The notes beneath the pieces were generated by a model. That model had not been told where the DNA came from. It was given only the letters and a program-made list of their open reading frames with translations, and did not search any database. A stretch of DNA of 37,235 nucleotides, from the NCBI GenBank assembly GCA_030626065.1, contig DAOUPR010000002.1, positions 1 to 37,235 of the forward strand, given 5' to 3'. Positions 16,155-23,603 of the stretch are shown one piece after another. The first letter of the stretch is position 1. Every line of letters starts with the position of its first letter. This DNA is from Clostridium sp. (GTDB lineage: Bacteria > Bacillota > Clostridia > Clostridiales > Clostridiaceae). Position numbers and translations under genes: made by a program.

Positions 16155-16469
16155 AGCTAACATCCTTTATTGTATGATTGTTTGAGTTGACTTAAATGAT
16201 AATAACAACTTTAACATACATTATACATTAGTAATTCTGAATTTAATTAACTATATAATAAATTTTATAAAATGTTAATAATGTAAAGGGTTTAGGAGAG
16301 ACTATCTAATTAAACATAATTAAAATAATGATGAATTTATTAATTAGTTTGTAAATCTTCATATTTGCTTAATAATTATAAAATATAATACTATTATAGT
16401 TAAATTATAATAAATGATTCTGTTTATAACAGACAAAATAAAATATTATTACAACATGGGGGAAGATTA
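16155..16469. other. Divergent AT-rich intergenic region
   Basis: This region holds the upstream sequences of two divergent genes. It is extremely AT-rich, with several TATAAT-like hexamers (near 16388 and 16408) but no convincing -35 partner. The only clear site is GGGGGAAG at about 16457 just before the FMN-protein start. No open frame or repeat of note. Confidence 0.5.
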
Positions 16470-17306
16470 ATGGATATGTTTTTGAATATTGGATTAGCCA
16501 AAATAAGTACGTTTTTAGCTATTATATTAAGTGTCATTTATGTTTTAAGAGTTGTTAATAAGAAATTTTTCAATAATGAAAAGAATTTTTTATATAGCTT
16601 AAATAAAGTTTTAAGAAAACATCATAAAACTTTAGGAATTATATTGGTGATTACTGGTTTGGTACATGGTATATATTCATCAGATAGTGTGTTGAGTTTT
16701 AACTGGGGTACAGTGTGTTGGGTTTTAAGTCTATTATTAGGACTTAATTGGATGCTTAGAAAAAAACTTAAAACAAAGAAAGTGTGGATATATTATCATA
16801 GGATTTTAACTGTAATATTTTTACTAACAATGATTATACATATTGCTGTTGTAAAAGGTGTATTTAATTCAAATAGTGAAGAGTATCAACAATCTGTTAG
16901 CATATCAGAAAATGTAGATACTGATGATTTAACAAGTAAAATTGATGATGACTATGTAGCAAGAGAAAATAATAATGAAGAGATAACAGATGAAACAGAT
17001 AATAACAATGAAGATATAACAGGTGTAGATGACAGTAGCCTTTATAAAGATGGTATATATTATGGAGTTGCAAATGGATATAGACCTAATTTAAATGTAG
17101 AAGTGGTTATTGAAGATGGAATGATAAAAAGTGTTGAAGTAACCGACAATAATGAAACACCAAAATTTTTGGATAAGGTTGTACCTTATTTAACAGATGA
17201 GATAGTACAAACTCAAAGTACAGATGTGGATGCAGTATCAAGAGCTACTATGAGTTCGAATGGTATTATAGAAGCTACAAATGAAGCTTTAGAGCAAGCA
17301 CAGTAA
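16470..17306 (+). CDS. Ferric-reductase-like bis-heme membrane domain fused to an FMN-binding domain
   Basis: About 278 residues. The first 130 form four membrane helices. Two of them carry paired histidines at identical spacing: His52 and His66, and His110 and His124 (each HX13H). This is the bis-heme b ligand pattern of ferric-reductase/NOX-like membrane domains. A low-complexity Asp/Glu/Asn linker (about 135-190) leads to an FMN-binding domain, starting at DGIYYGVANGYRPNL and ending at DAVSRATMSSNGI, where Thr260 corresponds to the threonine that ApbE flavinylates in the S(G)AT motif (here SRAT). I infer electron transfer across the membrane to a surface flavin. The start has GGGGGAAG upstream and the gene ends in a strong terminator. 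It appears monocistronic; no apbE is in view. Confidence 0.82.
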   Translation: MDMFLNIGLAKISTFLAIILSVIYVLRVVNKKFFNNEKNFLYSLNKVLRKHHKTLGIILVITGLVHGIYSSDSVLSFNWGTVCWVLSLLLGLNWMLRKKLKTKKVWIYYHRILTVIFLLTMIIHIAVVKGVFNSNSEEYQQSVSISENVDTDDLTSKIDDDYVARENNNEEITDETDNNNEDITGVDDSSLYKDGIYYGVANGYRPNLNVEVVIEDGMIKSVEVTDNNETPKFLDKVVPYLTDEIVQTQSTDVDAVSRATMSSNGIIEATNEALEQAQ

Positions 17307-17350
17307 AATTAATAATAAATATTGTAATAGCTGAAATATAAAATTAAATC

Positions 17351-17390
17351 AAAAGACTTTCTATGTTAATGTAGAAGGTCTTTTGTCTTT
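17351..17390 (+). terminator. Intrinsic terminator after the bis-heme/FMN gene
   Basis: A 13-bp stem with one G-T pair (17351-17363 with 17372-17384) and an eight-base loop, followed by T-rich sequence, 45 bases after the stop codon. Confidence 0.85.
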
Positions 17391-17553
17391 TATGTAGATA
17401 GGGTAAAAAAATATATAAAAGATAAAAATTATCTATAAAATATTAGAAAAATATAGTAATATTAATAGTGAGTCATAAAGTGAAAAGGTTTTCTAAGAAG
17501 TTTAGATATAGATTATAAAAGGATTTATATTCATATAAATATAGATAAAAAAT

Positions 17554-17625
17554 ATATAAGTAAATATATAAGTAAATATATAAGTAAATATATAAGTAAA
17601 TATATAAGTAAATATATAAGTAAAT
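17554..17625. repeat. Six perfect copies of a 12-bp tandem repeat ahead of a GNAT gene
   Basis: The unit ATATAAGTAAAT occurs exactly six times without a mismatch. It ends on the base before the AGGGGGAG ribosome site (17626-17633) of the acetyltransferase gene. The unit is read as a 4-residue repeat in one frame on the minus strand (YLLI), which is not a gene. Apart from this and the terminator, the 17307-17639 gap is plain AT-rich sequence. Confidence 0.9.
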
Positions 17626-17639
17626 AGGGGGAGCTTGTT

Positions 17640-18536
17640 ATGAGGATTGTGCCATTTATAAGTTTATGTAAAGAAGAAATAGAAGAATTGTTTGATTTTA
17701 TAAACGAAATTAGTGAAGAAGCCTCCTTTAATAATTTTAATACTATGGTGAAAGATTTTTCGGGACACACATTTAATTATGGTAAAGAATATTTTACAAT
17801 ATGGGAAAATAATGAATTAAAAGCGACTATGGGATTGATTACTATAGATATTGAAACAAAGAGAGAGGCTTTCATCACATCAATTTTTGCTTACGATGAA
17901 TCGGATAAGTATATTTTTAAGTTATTTGAAAAGGCAAAAGAAATTGTAAATAAAACTAATGCAAAATTTATAAGACTTGGTATTAGTAAAGGTAGAGAAT
18001 ATCTCATACCGGCAATGATTAAATTAGGATTTGAGAAATCATATGATATAGTTACATTAAAATTTGAAGATATAGAAGCTTTGAAAAAAATAGAAGAGAA
18101 TAGTAATTTTGAGTATAGAAATTTAACTAAAGAGAATACAGAAATATTTAGGACAGTACATAATAGGGCATTTATTTCATCTCCTAACGGAGGAACGATG
18201 ACAGAGGATGAGGCGAAAGAAATTGCTAGTTATAATAAAAATACTGATTGGTCTGGTATATGTTATTTCAAAAAGAATCCGGTAGCTATGTATCAATGTA
18301 ATTCTAAAGAAGATACTATTTGGATAGAAACTATTGGGGTATTGCCTAAATATCAAGGAATAGGAATAGGGAAACTAATTTTAAGAAGAGCTGTTAAAAT
18401 AGCGTTAAGAGAAAAATATGATAGTATAAAGCTTTATGTGGTTACAAGCAATGAAGTTGCATATAAAACTTATTTGAAATACGGATTTGAATTTTATGAA
18501 CAAAGGGCAGCTTGGTTTTCAATGAAAACAAAGTAA
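17640..18536 (+). CDS. Double-GNAT-domain N-acetyltransferase
   Basis: About 298 residues. The C-terminal half is a good GNAT domain with the acetyl-CoA loop VLPKYQGIGIGKLILRRAVK (Q/RxxGxG) and TSNEVAYKTYLKYGFEFYEQ. The N-terminal half (WENNELKATMGLITIDIE, EYLIPAMIKLGFEKSYDIV) looks like a second, degenerate GNAT fold without the loop. Such tandem GNATs acetylate small amines or protein N-termini, but the substrate is unknown. The ribosome site AGGGGGAG is six bases before the ATG and lies directly behind the tandem repeat, whose copy number could affect leader length and expression. Confidence 0.82.
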   Translation: MRIVPFISLCKEEIEELFDFINEISEEASFNNFNTMVKDFSGHTFNYGKEYFTIWENNELKATMGLITIDIETKREAFITSIFAYDESDKYIFKLFEKAKEIVNKTNAKFIRLGISKGREYLIPAMIKLGFEKSYDIVTLKFEDIEALKKIEENSNFEYRNLTKENTEIFRTVHNRAFISSPNGGTMTEDEAKEIASYNKNTDWSGICYFKKNPVAMYQCNSKEDTIWIETIGVLPKYQGIGIGKLILRRAVKIALREKYDSIKLYVVTSNEVAYKTYLKYGFEFYEQRAAWFSMKTK

Positions 18537-18689
18537 ATGCTGCTTTCAAAGGGAGAAATCAAACCTTTTGGTAGACTTCAGAATATGGATACAAAAACGT
18601 AAATTAAATCTTTAGAAAAGATTAAAAAGCTAGAGGGGATAGAACTTATTTGTACTAGACATGGTGGATTTTGTATAAAAAGAAAATAA
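18537..18689 (+). pseudogene. C-terminal remnant of a metallo-beta-lactamase-fold hydrolase
   Basis: The 50 codons directly behind the GNAT stop translate as MLLSKGEIKPFGRLQNMDTK, then T-stop-IKSLEKIKKLEGIELICTRHGGF. The pattern '...G.IKPF....NMD..T...SLEKIKKLEGIE.I...HGG' resembles the C-terminus of a family of clostridial MBL-fold hydrolases, where the histidine of HGG binds metal. A TAA at 18600-18602 breaks the frame and the N-terminal metal-binding core is missing, so this is a decayed fragment. Recognition is by pattern memory and moderate in certainty. Confidence 0.5.
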
Positions 18690-18744
18690 AACATTAATGA
18701 AGAAGAGTAGAATTTAATATGCTCTTTATCTTTGCAAATAATTA

Positions 18745-18793
18745 TTGACATATACCCAAAACTGAGTATAATAATAAGTGTAATGGGTATATG
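18745..18793 (+). promoter_or_regulatory. Promoter with a 9-bp inverted repeat flanking the -10, ahead of the DUF5320 gene
   Basis: TTGACA (18745-18750) and TATAAT (18767-18772) are spaced by 16 bases. CATATACCC (18749-18757), overlapping the -35, and GGGTATATG (18785-18793), just past the start site, are perfect inverted copies 27 bases apart. Half-sites on both sides of the -10 suggest a repressor bound to both arms. The responding regulator is not identified. Confidence 0.65.
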
Positions 18794-18840
18794 TTCATTA
18801 CATGTATGTAAAATAATAAATAATTTAGGAGGTACAAATA

Positions 18841-19031
18841 TGCCAAGAAGAGATGGAACAGGACCTCAAGGACAAGGTTCAAAAACAGGTAGAGGATTAG
18901 GTACATGTGATACTGATAACAACAATCAAAATAATCAAAGACCTTTAGGTTTAGGATTAGGACGTGGTTCAAGAGGTAGAGCTGGAAGAGGTAGAGGTTT
19001 TGGTGATGGTAATATAAATAGTAATAGATAG
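18841..19031 (+). CDS. DUF5320-like glycine/arginine-rich small protein
   Basis: A 63-residue protein, MPRRDGTGPQGQGSKTGRGL followed by a GTC(D) turn, an Asn/Gln run and an RGSRGRAGRGRGF tail. The MPRRDGTGPxGxGxxTGRG start is the hallmark of DUF5320, found next to DUF134 and NifX/NifB-type iron-molybdenum cofactor-binding proteins in anaerobes. Those neighbours other than DUF134 are absent here. A perfect AGGAGG precedes the ATG. The low-complexity Gly/Arg composition suggests nucleic-acid or metal-cluster binding, but function is unknown. Confidence 0.8.
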
Positions 19032-19043
19032 CAATAAATAAAA

Positions 19044-19208
19044 ATGCACAATGGATGAAGTGAAGTCTTAGTATGCAATTTGCAATGTTCAATGAAGGAA
19101 GATTTTCTTCCTTCGTTAGGAAATCTTTGATATAATTAAAGAAATATTTTAGTTCTGCTAAAATATTTAATCATTAATTGTGCATTGTAAATTGTGCATT
19201 GTGCATTG
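19044..19208. repeat. Heptamer-hairpin intergenic repeat, copy 6
   Basis: Left units ATGCACAATGG and TGCAATTTGCAATGTTCAAT (from 19070). The core has GATTTTCTTCC / AGGAAATC (19101-19126) and a second hairpin AAATATTTTAG / CTAAAATATTT near 19142-19168. Inverted units ATTGTGCATTGTAAATTGTG and CATTGTGCATTG close it at 19208. It separates the DUF5320 and DUF134 genes. Confidence 0.75.
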
Positions 19209-19228
19209 AATTAATAAGGGGTGTAAGA

Positions 19229-19657
19229 ATGCCAAGACCTAAGAAAAGAAGAAAAGTTTGTGAAGTTCCAAAAGTTAATAAATTTGGACCTATTTACGAA
19301 AATGAAGATAATATTAGTGAAATAAATAAAGAGAATATGGTATTTATGTCTGTTGAAGAATATGAAATAATAAGGTTGATAGACTATTTAGGTTTGACTC
19401 AAGAACAGAGCTCAGAAATTATGTGTGTAGCACGTTCTACTATACAAAGGATTTATGAAGATGCTAGAAAGAAAATCGCTGATTCTTTAGTTAATGGTAA
19501 AAGAATTCGAATTGAAGGTGGAAATTACAAACTATGCGAAGAAAATGGTAGTATGGAGATTTGCAGAGGGTGTAATAGAAGAGGAAGACAAGGCGGGAAG
19601 GGTGGCCAAGGGGGTCGCGGATTAGGAAATAATAGAGCAGATAATAGTAAGAAATAG
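19229..19657 (+). CDS. DUF134 family DNA-binding protein
   Basis: About 142 residues: MPRPKKRRKVCEVPKVNKFG at the N-terminus, MSVEEYEIIRLIDYLGLTQEQ and a sigma-70-region-4-like helix-turn-helix (SSEIMCVARSTIQRIYEDAR), then a Gly/Arg-rich tail with CRGC. This is the standard form of DUF134, regarded as a DNA-binding regulator. AAGGGGTG precedes the ATG. It is preceded by the DUF5320 gene (with a repeat between them), which is the usual pairing. The two could form an autoregulated unit and it is a candidate for the factor acting at the inverted repeat near 18770. Confidence 0.88.
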   Translation: MPRPKKRRKVCEVPKVNKFGPIYENEDNISEINKENMVFMSVEEYEIIRLIDYLGLTQEQSSEIMCVARSTIQRIYEDARKKIADSLVNGKRIRIEGGNYKLCEENGSMEICRGCNRRGRQGGKGGQGGRGLGNNRADNSKK

Positions 19658-19678
19658 TAGTTTTTATAATAGTGTGAA

Positions 19679-20139
19679 ATAAAAGTTGTAGATAAAGGTG
19701 AAAAATTAATTAATGAAGTTTATATAGATGGAAGTTATCAAGATAAAAGAAAAAAGGGTGCTTATACCATTATTATAAAAGATACAAAGGGTAATTATAA
19801 AAGTTATGTTGAAGAGTCATTGGAAATAGGATCATCTCAAATACAACTAAGAGCTGCAATTAAAGGGGTAAAATTATTAAAAGATACTGAGAAAATACCA
19901 ATTATCACAGACAGTCAATATGTAAGAAAAGCACTAACAGAATGGGTTATGTGTTGGAAGCTTAATGGTGGAAAACAGCCAATGGGGAAAAGGTGAAGAA
20001 TATAGATAATTGGCAAGAGTTTGATAAATTAACAGATGAAAAATATATAGAATTTCAATGGGTAAAAGCTCATACAGACCATTTTGAAAATACTTTGTGT
20101 GATTTATATGCTAAAAACAAATTGGAAGAATTACTATAA
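19679..20139 (+). pseudogene. RNase HI gene with lost start, altered catalytic residue and frameshift
   Basis: Two overlapping frames give one RNase HI. The first (19679-19996) has VYIDGSY (catalytic Asp), SSQIQLRAAIKGVKLL, and ITDSQYVRKALTEWV (catalytic Asp). The second (from about 19993) has VKNIDNWQEF, FQWVKAHTDHFENTLCDLYA (His and the last Asp). One missing base near 19990 explains the change of frame, since the family has GKPVKN here. The helix with the family's conserved Glu reads IQL in place of MEL (codon CAA at 19844-19846), so that catalytic carboxylate is gone. No ATG, GTG or TTG begins the frame; ATA at 19679 stands where MKVVD would begin. Three independent lesions indicate an inactive gene. 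Confidence 0.85.
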
Positions 20140-20151
20140 TATTCAAATTTA

Positions 20152-20176
20152 AAAGCCGGGCCCAAAGCCTGGCTTT
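20152..20176 (+). terminator. GC-rich hairpin after the RNase HI pseudogene
   Basis: A 10-bp stem with one G-T pair (20152-20161 with 20167-20176) and a CCAAA loop. It follows the pseudogene stop by 12 bases. The downstream arm ends in TTT but no longer T-run follows. Confidence 0.6.
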
Positions 20177-20224
20177 ACAGCATTCTACAGAAAAATTTAA
20201 TAATTGTAAAATTATATTAACATA

Positions 20225-20270
20225 GTTTCCACAAAGTTACACACAGGCTTATCCACAGAACTGTGGATAA
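20225..20270. promoter_or_regulatory. DnaA-box cluster with a palindromic pair
   Basis: TTATCCACA (20249-20257) and its inverted copy TGTGGATAA (20262-20270) are both consensus DnaA boxes; the palindrome extends to 10-bp arms separated by two bases. GTTTCCACA (20225-20233) and GTTACACAC (20236-20244) are near-matches. No dnaA/dnaN genes are in the window, so this is more likely a DnaA-binding or regulatory site than the origin. It lies between the RNase HI pseudogene and the penicillin-binding protein gene. Confidence 0.55.
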
Positions 20271-20404
20271 CTTATCTAAAACAAAGATACTATTAATTTT
20301 TTATTAATTATAGAAAAAATTGGGCAGTTGATAGGTTTATTATTCATAAAATTATCTACTTCCCAACTGTCTTTAAATTTATTTATTTTTTAGTATATTT
20401 ATAT

Positions 20405-22459
20405 TTAATAACTTTCTAAAAATGATTTTACTTTTCCAACCACGTAGTGGCTACCACCTCTGTTTTTAACTTCTTCAATCATCATTGTAGTAATATATGG
20501 TTTTTCAGCACTATTTTCGAGAGCTATAAACCAACCATTTTCAGTGCCATTTACATCAGTTTTATTTGCTTTCAGTTCTGCTGTACCTGTTTTACCTGCG
20601 ATTTCTCTTCCAGTAATTTTAGATGCATGAGCTGTTCCATTTGAATCTTCAACGACTTTAAGTAAGAAATCATATATTGTATTTGCTACTTCAGGTGATA
20701 TAGCAGATGTTGAGTTTAGAAGATTATTTTCTACCGCATTATATAAAAGGGTAGGTTCTATTACACTACCTTCATTTATAAAAGCAGTATAGGCTTTGGA
20801 TAGATATAAAGGATTCACTTCAACTTCACCTTGTCCATATCCAGTATCAGCTAATAAAGTATCCTTTATTGTGCTATTAGGATCAGATATAATTTGAGAG
20901 GAATCTATAGGGTATCCAATATTTAAGGATTCGCCTACACCAAATTTTTTAGAATAATCTAAGAAGTTTTGTTCACCAATTTTTAAGGCTAATTGAGCAA
21001 AGTATATATTATCAGAGTAAATATATGCCTTTTCCATATCTACATTAGTATTAGGGGATACTCTAGTGATAAAATAATTTCCCCAAGAAGAATCAGGTTG
21101 CCAATTAAGACCATCTACATTGATTGAAAAGTTTTTATCAGCAGCCCCAGTTTCAAGAGCAAGGGCACCTGTAATAGCTTTGAAAGTTGAACCTGGTGCG
21201 TACACTTTAGAAAATTTATTAGTAAGAGGTAATTGTGGGTTATCTAGTAATCCATTTAGTTCTTCTTGACTTATTCCTAAAACAAAATCATTTGGATCAT
21301 AAGAAGGAGAACTTACAAGAGCCATAATTTCACCAGTTTTATGATTCATTACTGAAGCTGTACCTGAGTCTTCACCTAATTGTTTAAATAAGTTATGTTG
21401 CATATTAGAATCTATAGTAAGTTTTATGTCTTGTCCATTTTTTGCTTCTTTTTTTATTAGTTCAGTAGAGTTGTCGCCTACTTTTAATGAAAGGATGATT
21501 CCATTTTCTCCATGAAGTTCTTTTTCATAAAGAGCTTCTAAGCCTGTTTTACCAATATAGTCGGTAGAGGTATATCCTTCCTCTTTATGTTTTTCTAATT
21601 CTTCTGCTGAAATCATACTAATATAACCAGTTAAGTGTGCAGCGCTTTCACCTAAGGGATAAATTCTACCTTGAGCAGTTTTGTAGGTTGCAGGTGATTT
21701 ACCATCAGCATTTATATATTTTACGTTGATGGATTCAATTCTACCAATTTCTGAGTTAGATATCTTGAGTATATCAACAAAAGAATCATCTTTGACCCAA
21801 CTTTTCATTAGTTTACTTTGGATAAATTTTTCGGATAAATTAAATTCTGTAGCTAAATCTTTAATAACCTCCTCTTTGTTATTATTAAATCTACCGGGGA
21901 CTATGCCTACTCTTATAATATCTCCGTAACCAGCTAAAAGAATATCATTTCTATCGTAAATACTTCCACGAGTAGGAGAAAGTATTTTAGTAGAAATTGA
22001 GACTTCTTCATCGGTATAATCTGATAAGAAATAAGTACTATTCCAAACTATATTCCATTTGTTATTTTTATCTTCTTTTTCTTTTACAATTTTAGCCTTG
22101 GAATACATAGAAAAATCTCCATAGCTTGTACTAACTTTTATCTCAAAAGGGAGTATAGTTTCGGTTTTATCTTTTAATTCATCTTTTATTTCTTCATAAG
22201 TTACATCAGTTGATATTTCAAGATTGTCCACAGATGCATCTTGAAAAAATGTTTCATTTTTAGCTATAAAATCTTCTTCTGTTAATTTTGATTTAGTGGA
22301 TGAGTCCATCATAGAATACATACTACTAAAATCTTTTGAAATCCATGCTTCTGAAAATTCGTTAAAAACTTGAACTGGGTCTTTTTCTTTTCCACAAGAA
22401 GAAAACATAAATACACTAGCAATTAATACTAAAACAATCAAACTTTTTTTCTTAAACAT
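20405..22459 (-). CDS. Class B penicillin-binding transpeptidase, MecA-N (PBP3/PbpC-like) type
   Basis: About 684 residues. An N-terminal lipoprotein-type signal ends in FSSC (Cys22). An NTF2-like MecA-N domain follows (about 27-150), then the PBP dimerisation region (SPTRGSIYDRNDILLAGYG to about 340) and a transpeptidase domain with all three motifs: STFK (catalytic Ser424), SDN (482-484) and KTG (623-625). It would cross-link peptidoglycan outside the membrane. This domain order is that of B. subtilis PbpC and staphylococcal PBP2a, and such proteins often have low beta-lactam affinity, which is not inferable here. A possible terminator lies downstream on the minus strand (20310-20365). Immediate neighbours are unrelated. 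Confidence 0.93.
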   Translation of the reverse strand: MFKKKSLIVLVLIASVFMFSSCGKEKDPVQVFNEFSEAWISKDFSSMYSMMDSSTKSKLTEEDFIAKNETFFQDASVDNLEISTDVTYEEIKDELKDKTETILPFEIKVSTSYGDFSMYSKAKIVKEKEDKNNKWNIVWNSTYFLSDYTDEEVSISTKILSPTRGSIYDRNDILLAGYGDIIRVGIVPGRFNNNKEEVIKDLATEFNLSEKFIQSKLMKSWVKDDSFVDILKISNSEIGRIESINVKYINADGKSPATYKTAQGRIYPLGESAAHLTGYISMISAEELEKHKEEGYTSTDYIGKTGLEALYEKELHGENGIILSLKVGDNSTELIKKEAKNGQDIKLTIDSNMQHNLFKQLGEDSGTASVMNHKTGEIMALVSSPSYDPNDFVLGISQEELNGLLDNPQLPLTNKFSKVYAPGSTFKAITGALALETGAADKNFSINVDGLNWQPDSSWGNYFITRVSPNTNVDMEKAYIYSDNIYFAQLALKIGEQNFLDYSKKFGVGESLNIGYPIDSSQIISDPNSTIKDTLLADTGYGQGEVEVNPLYLSKAYTAFINEGSVIEPTLLYNAVENNLLNSTSAISPEVANTIYDFLLKVVEDSNGTAHASKITGREIAGKTGTAELKANKTDVNGTENGWFIALENSAEKPYITTMMIEEVKNRGGSHYVVGKVKSFLESY

Positions 22460-22554
22460 ATTTTTTACCTACCTTTAATTTACCTTAATTGAAATTTTTT
22501 ATAATAACATAATTTTAACACTGTATAATATTACAAGCAAACAATAAATTATAA

Positions 22555-22772
22555 GGCACAATGCACAATGCACAATGCACAATTAAGGATGAAATTTTTT
22601 AGCGGAGCTAAAAAATTTCTCTAACTATTTTAAAAATTAAAGATTAATTGATATTCAATAGTAATTTGAAATTATTTTAAATTGCATTAGTTGTTTTATA
22701 AATTAAAGATTTTCTGACCAAGGTGAAGAAAATCATCCATAATTGTGCATTGATAATTGTGCATTGTGAATT
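22555..22772. repeat. Heptamer-hairpin intergenic repeat, copy 7 (most complete)
   Basis: Three left units (GCACAAT three times plus GCACAATTAAGG), a perfect 12-bp hairpin (22592-22603 with 22607-22618, GGA loop) identical in its central arms to copy 1, an AT-rich middle, the second core hairpin GATTTTCT (22708-22715) with AGAAAATC (22727-22734), ATCCATAATTG, and inverted units TGCATTGATAATTGTGCATT. It fills most of the gap between the two minus-strand genes. Confidence 0.8.
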
Positions 22773-22779
22773 TGAACTT

Positions 22780-23277
22780 CTAGTACATTCCGTGTTGCTC
22801 CATATAGTTATATAGATCATATCCGTGTTTTTGTTCTTCTTTTTGGATATGGTTTAAGACGTCTCTTGCATTTTCATTTTTAAATTCGAAAATAGATGTA
22901 TCATATGCTTTTGATACATATTTTTCTGTCATTAAAAGGTCTTGGCAAATTTTTTTATCTTCAGCTTCTTGCATTGCAGGTGCTTGTGAAGGTTGTGCTG
23001 ATGAGTTTGCCTGTTGCCTAGTTGCTGGGGGTTGATTAGATTGTTGGTTTTGTTGTCCTTGTTGTTGTTGGGCATTCATATCAGGCACTGTTCCATTCAA
23101 CATTTGACTTAAAGTATCAAAATGTTCTTGCTCTGCATTAGCATGCTCTGTTAAAATTTGTTTTAGTTGTGGGTCCTTTGTTATAGATGCATAATTAGTA
23201 TACTTTTCTATGCATACCTGTTCATCTTTTTTAGCATCTTCTAGTAAAGCTCGTTCTTTATTTGTCCAATTTACCAT
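22780..23277 (-). CDS. Coat-F/ferritin-like spore coat protein
   Basis: About 165 residues. Two four-helix-bundle halves flank a Gln/Asn/Pro-rich linker (about residues 66-105, MNAQQQQGQQNQQSN). The N-terminal half (LLEDAKKDEQVCIEKYTNYA, LTEHANAEQEHFDTLSQML) and the C-terminal half (DLLMTEKYVSKAYDTSIFEF, LNHIQKEEQKHGYDLYNYM) match the CotF/YhcQ family with ferritin-like folds. This is found in spore coats, so it supports an endospore-forming lineage. Start by the AGGTGAT upstream. Carboxylate/histidine pairs could bind metal, but this is not established. Confidence 0.8.
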   Translation of the reverse strand: MVNWTNKERALLEDAKKDEQVCIEKYTNYASITKDPQLKQILTEHANAEQEHFDTLSQMLNGTVPDMNAQQQQGQQNQQSNQPPATRQQANSSAQPSQAPAMQEAEDKKICQDLLMTEKYVSKAYDTSIFEFKNENARDVLNHIQKEEQKHGYDLYNYMEQHGMY

Positions 23278-23384
23278 AGTATCACCTCTTTTTTAGTATT
23301 GCCAGAGGGAAAAAAAATTAAACAGATTATTGGATATATATAGTTTGTATTTTTAGAATATTGAGTAAAAACTATTGAAACTGA

Positions 23385-23519
23385 TAATAGTGTGAAGTGT
23401 GGAATATAATGTGTTAAGTTAAAGAAGATTTTGCTAGTCAAACTTTACTATTAAATTAAAAGATTTACGAAGAACGAGGAAATCGTTCATCATTTCACAC
23501 TTCACATTTTACACTATTA
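23385..23519. repeat. Heptamer-hairpin repeat, GTGTGAA-ended variant, copy 8
   Basis: TAATAGTGTGAAGTGTGG at the left is the inverted counterpart of CACACTTCACATTTTACAC(TATTA) at the right end (23496-23519). The interior has GATTTTGCTAG and a GATTTAC...GAGGAAATC core near 23462-23484. The ends differ from GCACAAT but the architecture is the same. The gap 23278-23603 holds no gene. Confidence 0.7.
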
Positions 23520-23603
23520 GTAATAAAATCTTATTATTAGGCCAATACATTATAAATAAACGATGCTTTATAATAAAGCTAAATAAAAAGGGGGTATTAA
23601 CAA

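Noticed and set aside
17531-17770. Minus-strand open frame with a YLLI repeat
   Set aside because: It is a translation of the 12-bp tandem repeat and the antisense of the GNAT gene start.
18742-19092. Minus-strand open frame opposite the DUF5320 gene
   Set aside because: Antisense of a Gly/Arg-rich gene in AT-rich DNA; no ribosome site or family signature.
20249-20270. Chromosomal origin of replication
   Set aside because: DnaA boxes alone are not enough; dnaA, dnaN and other origin genes are not nearby and no AT-rich unwinding cluster with further boxes was seen.
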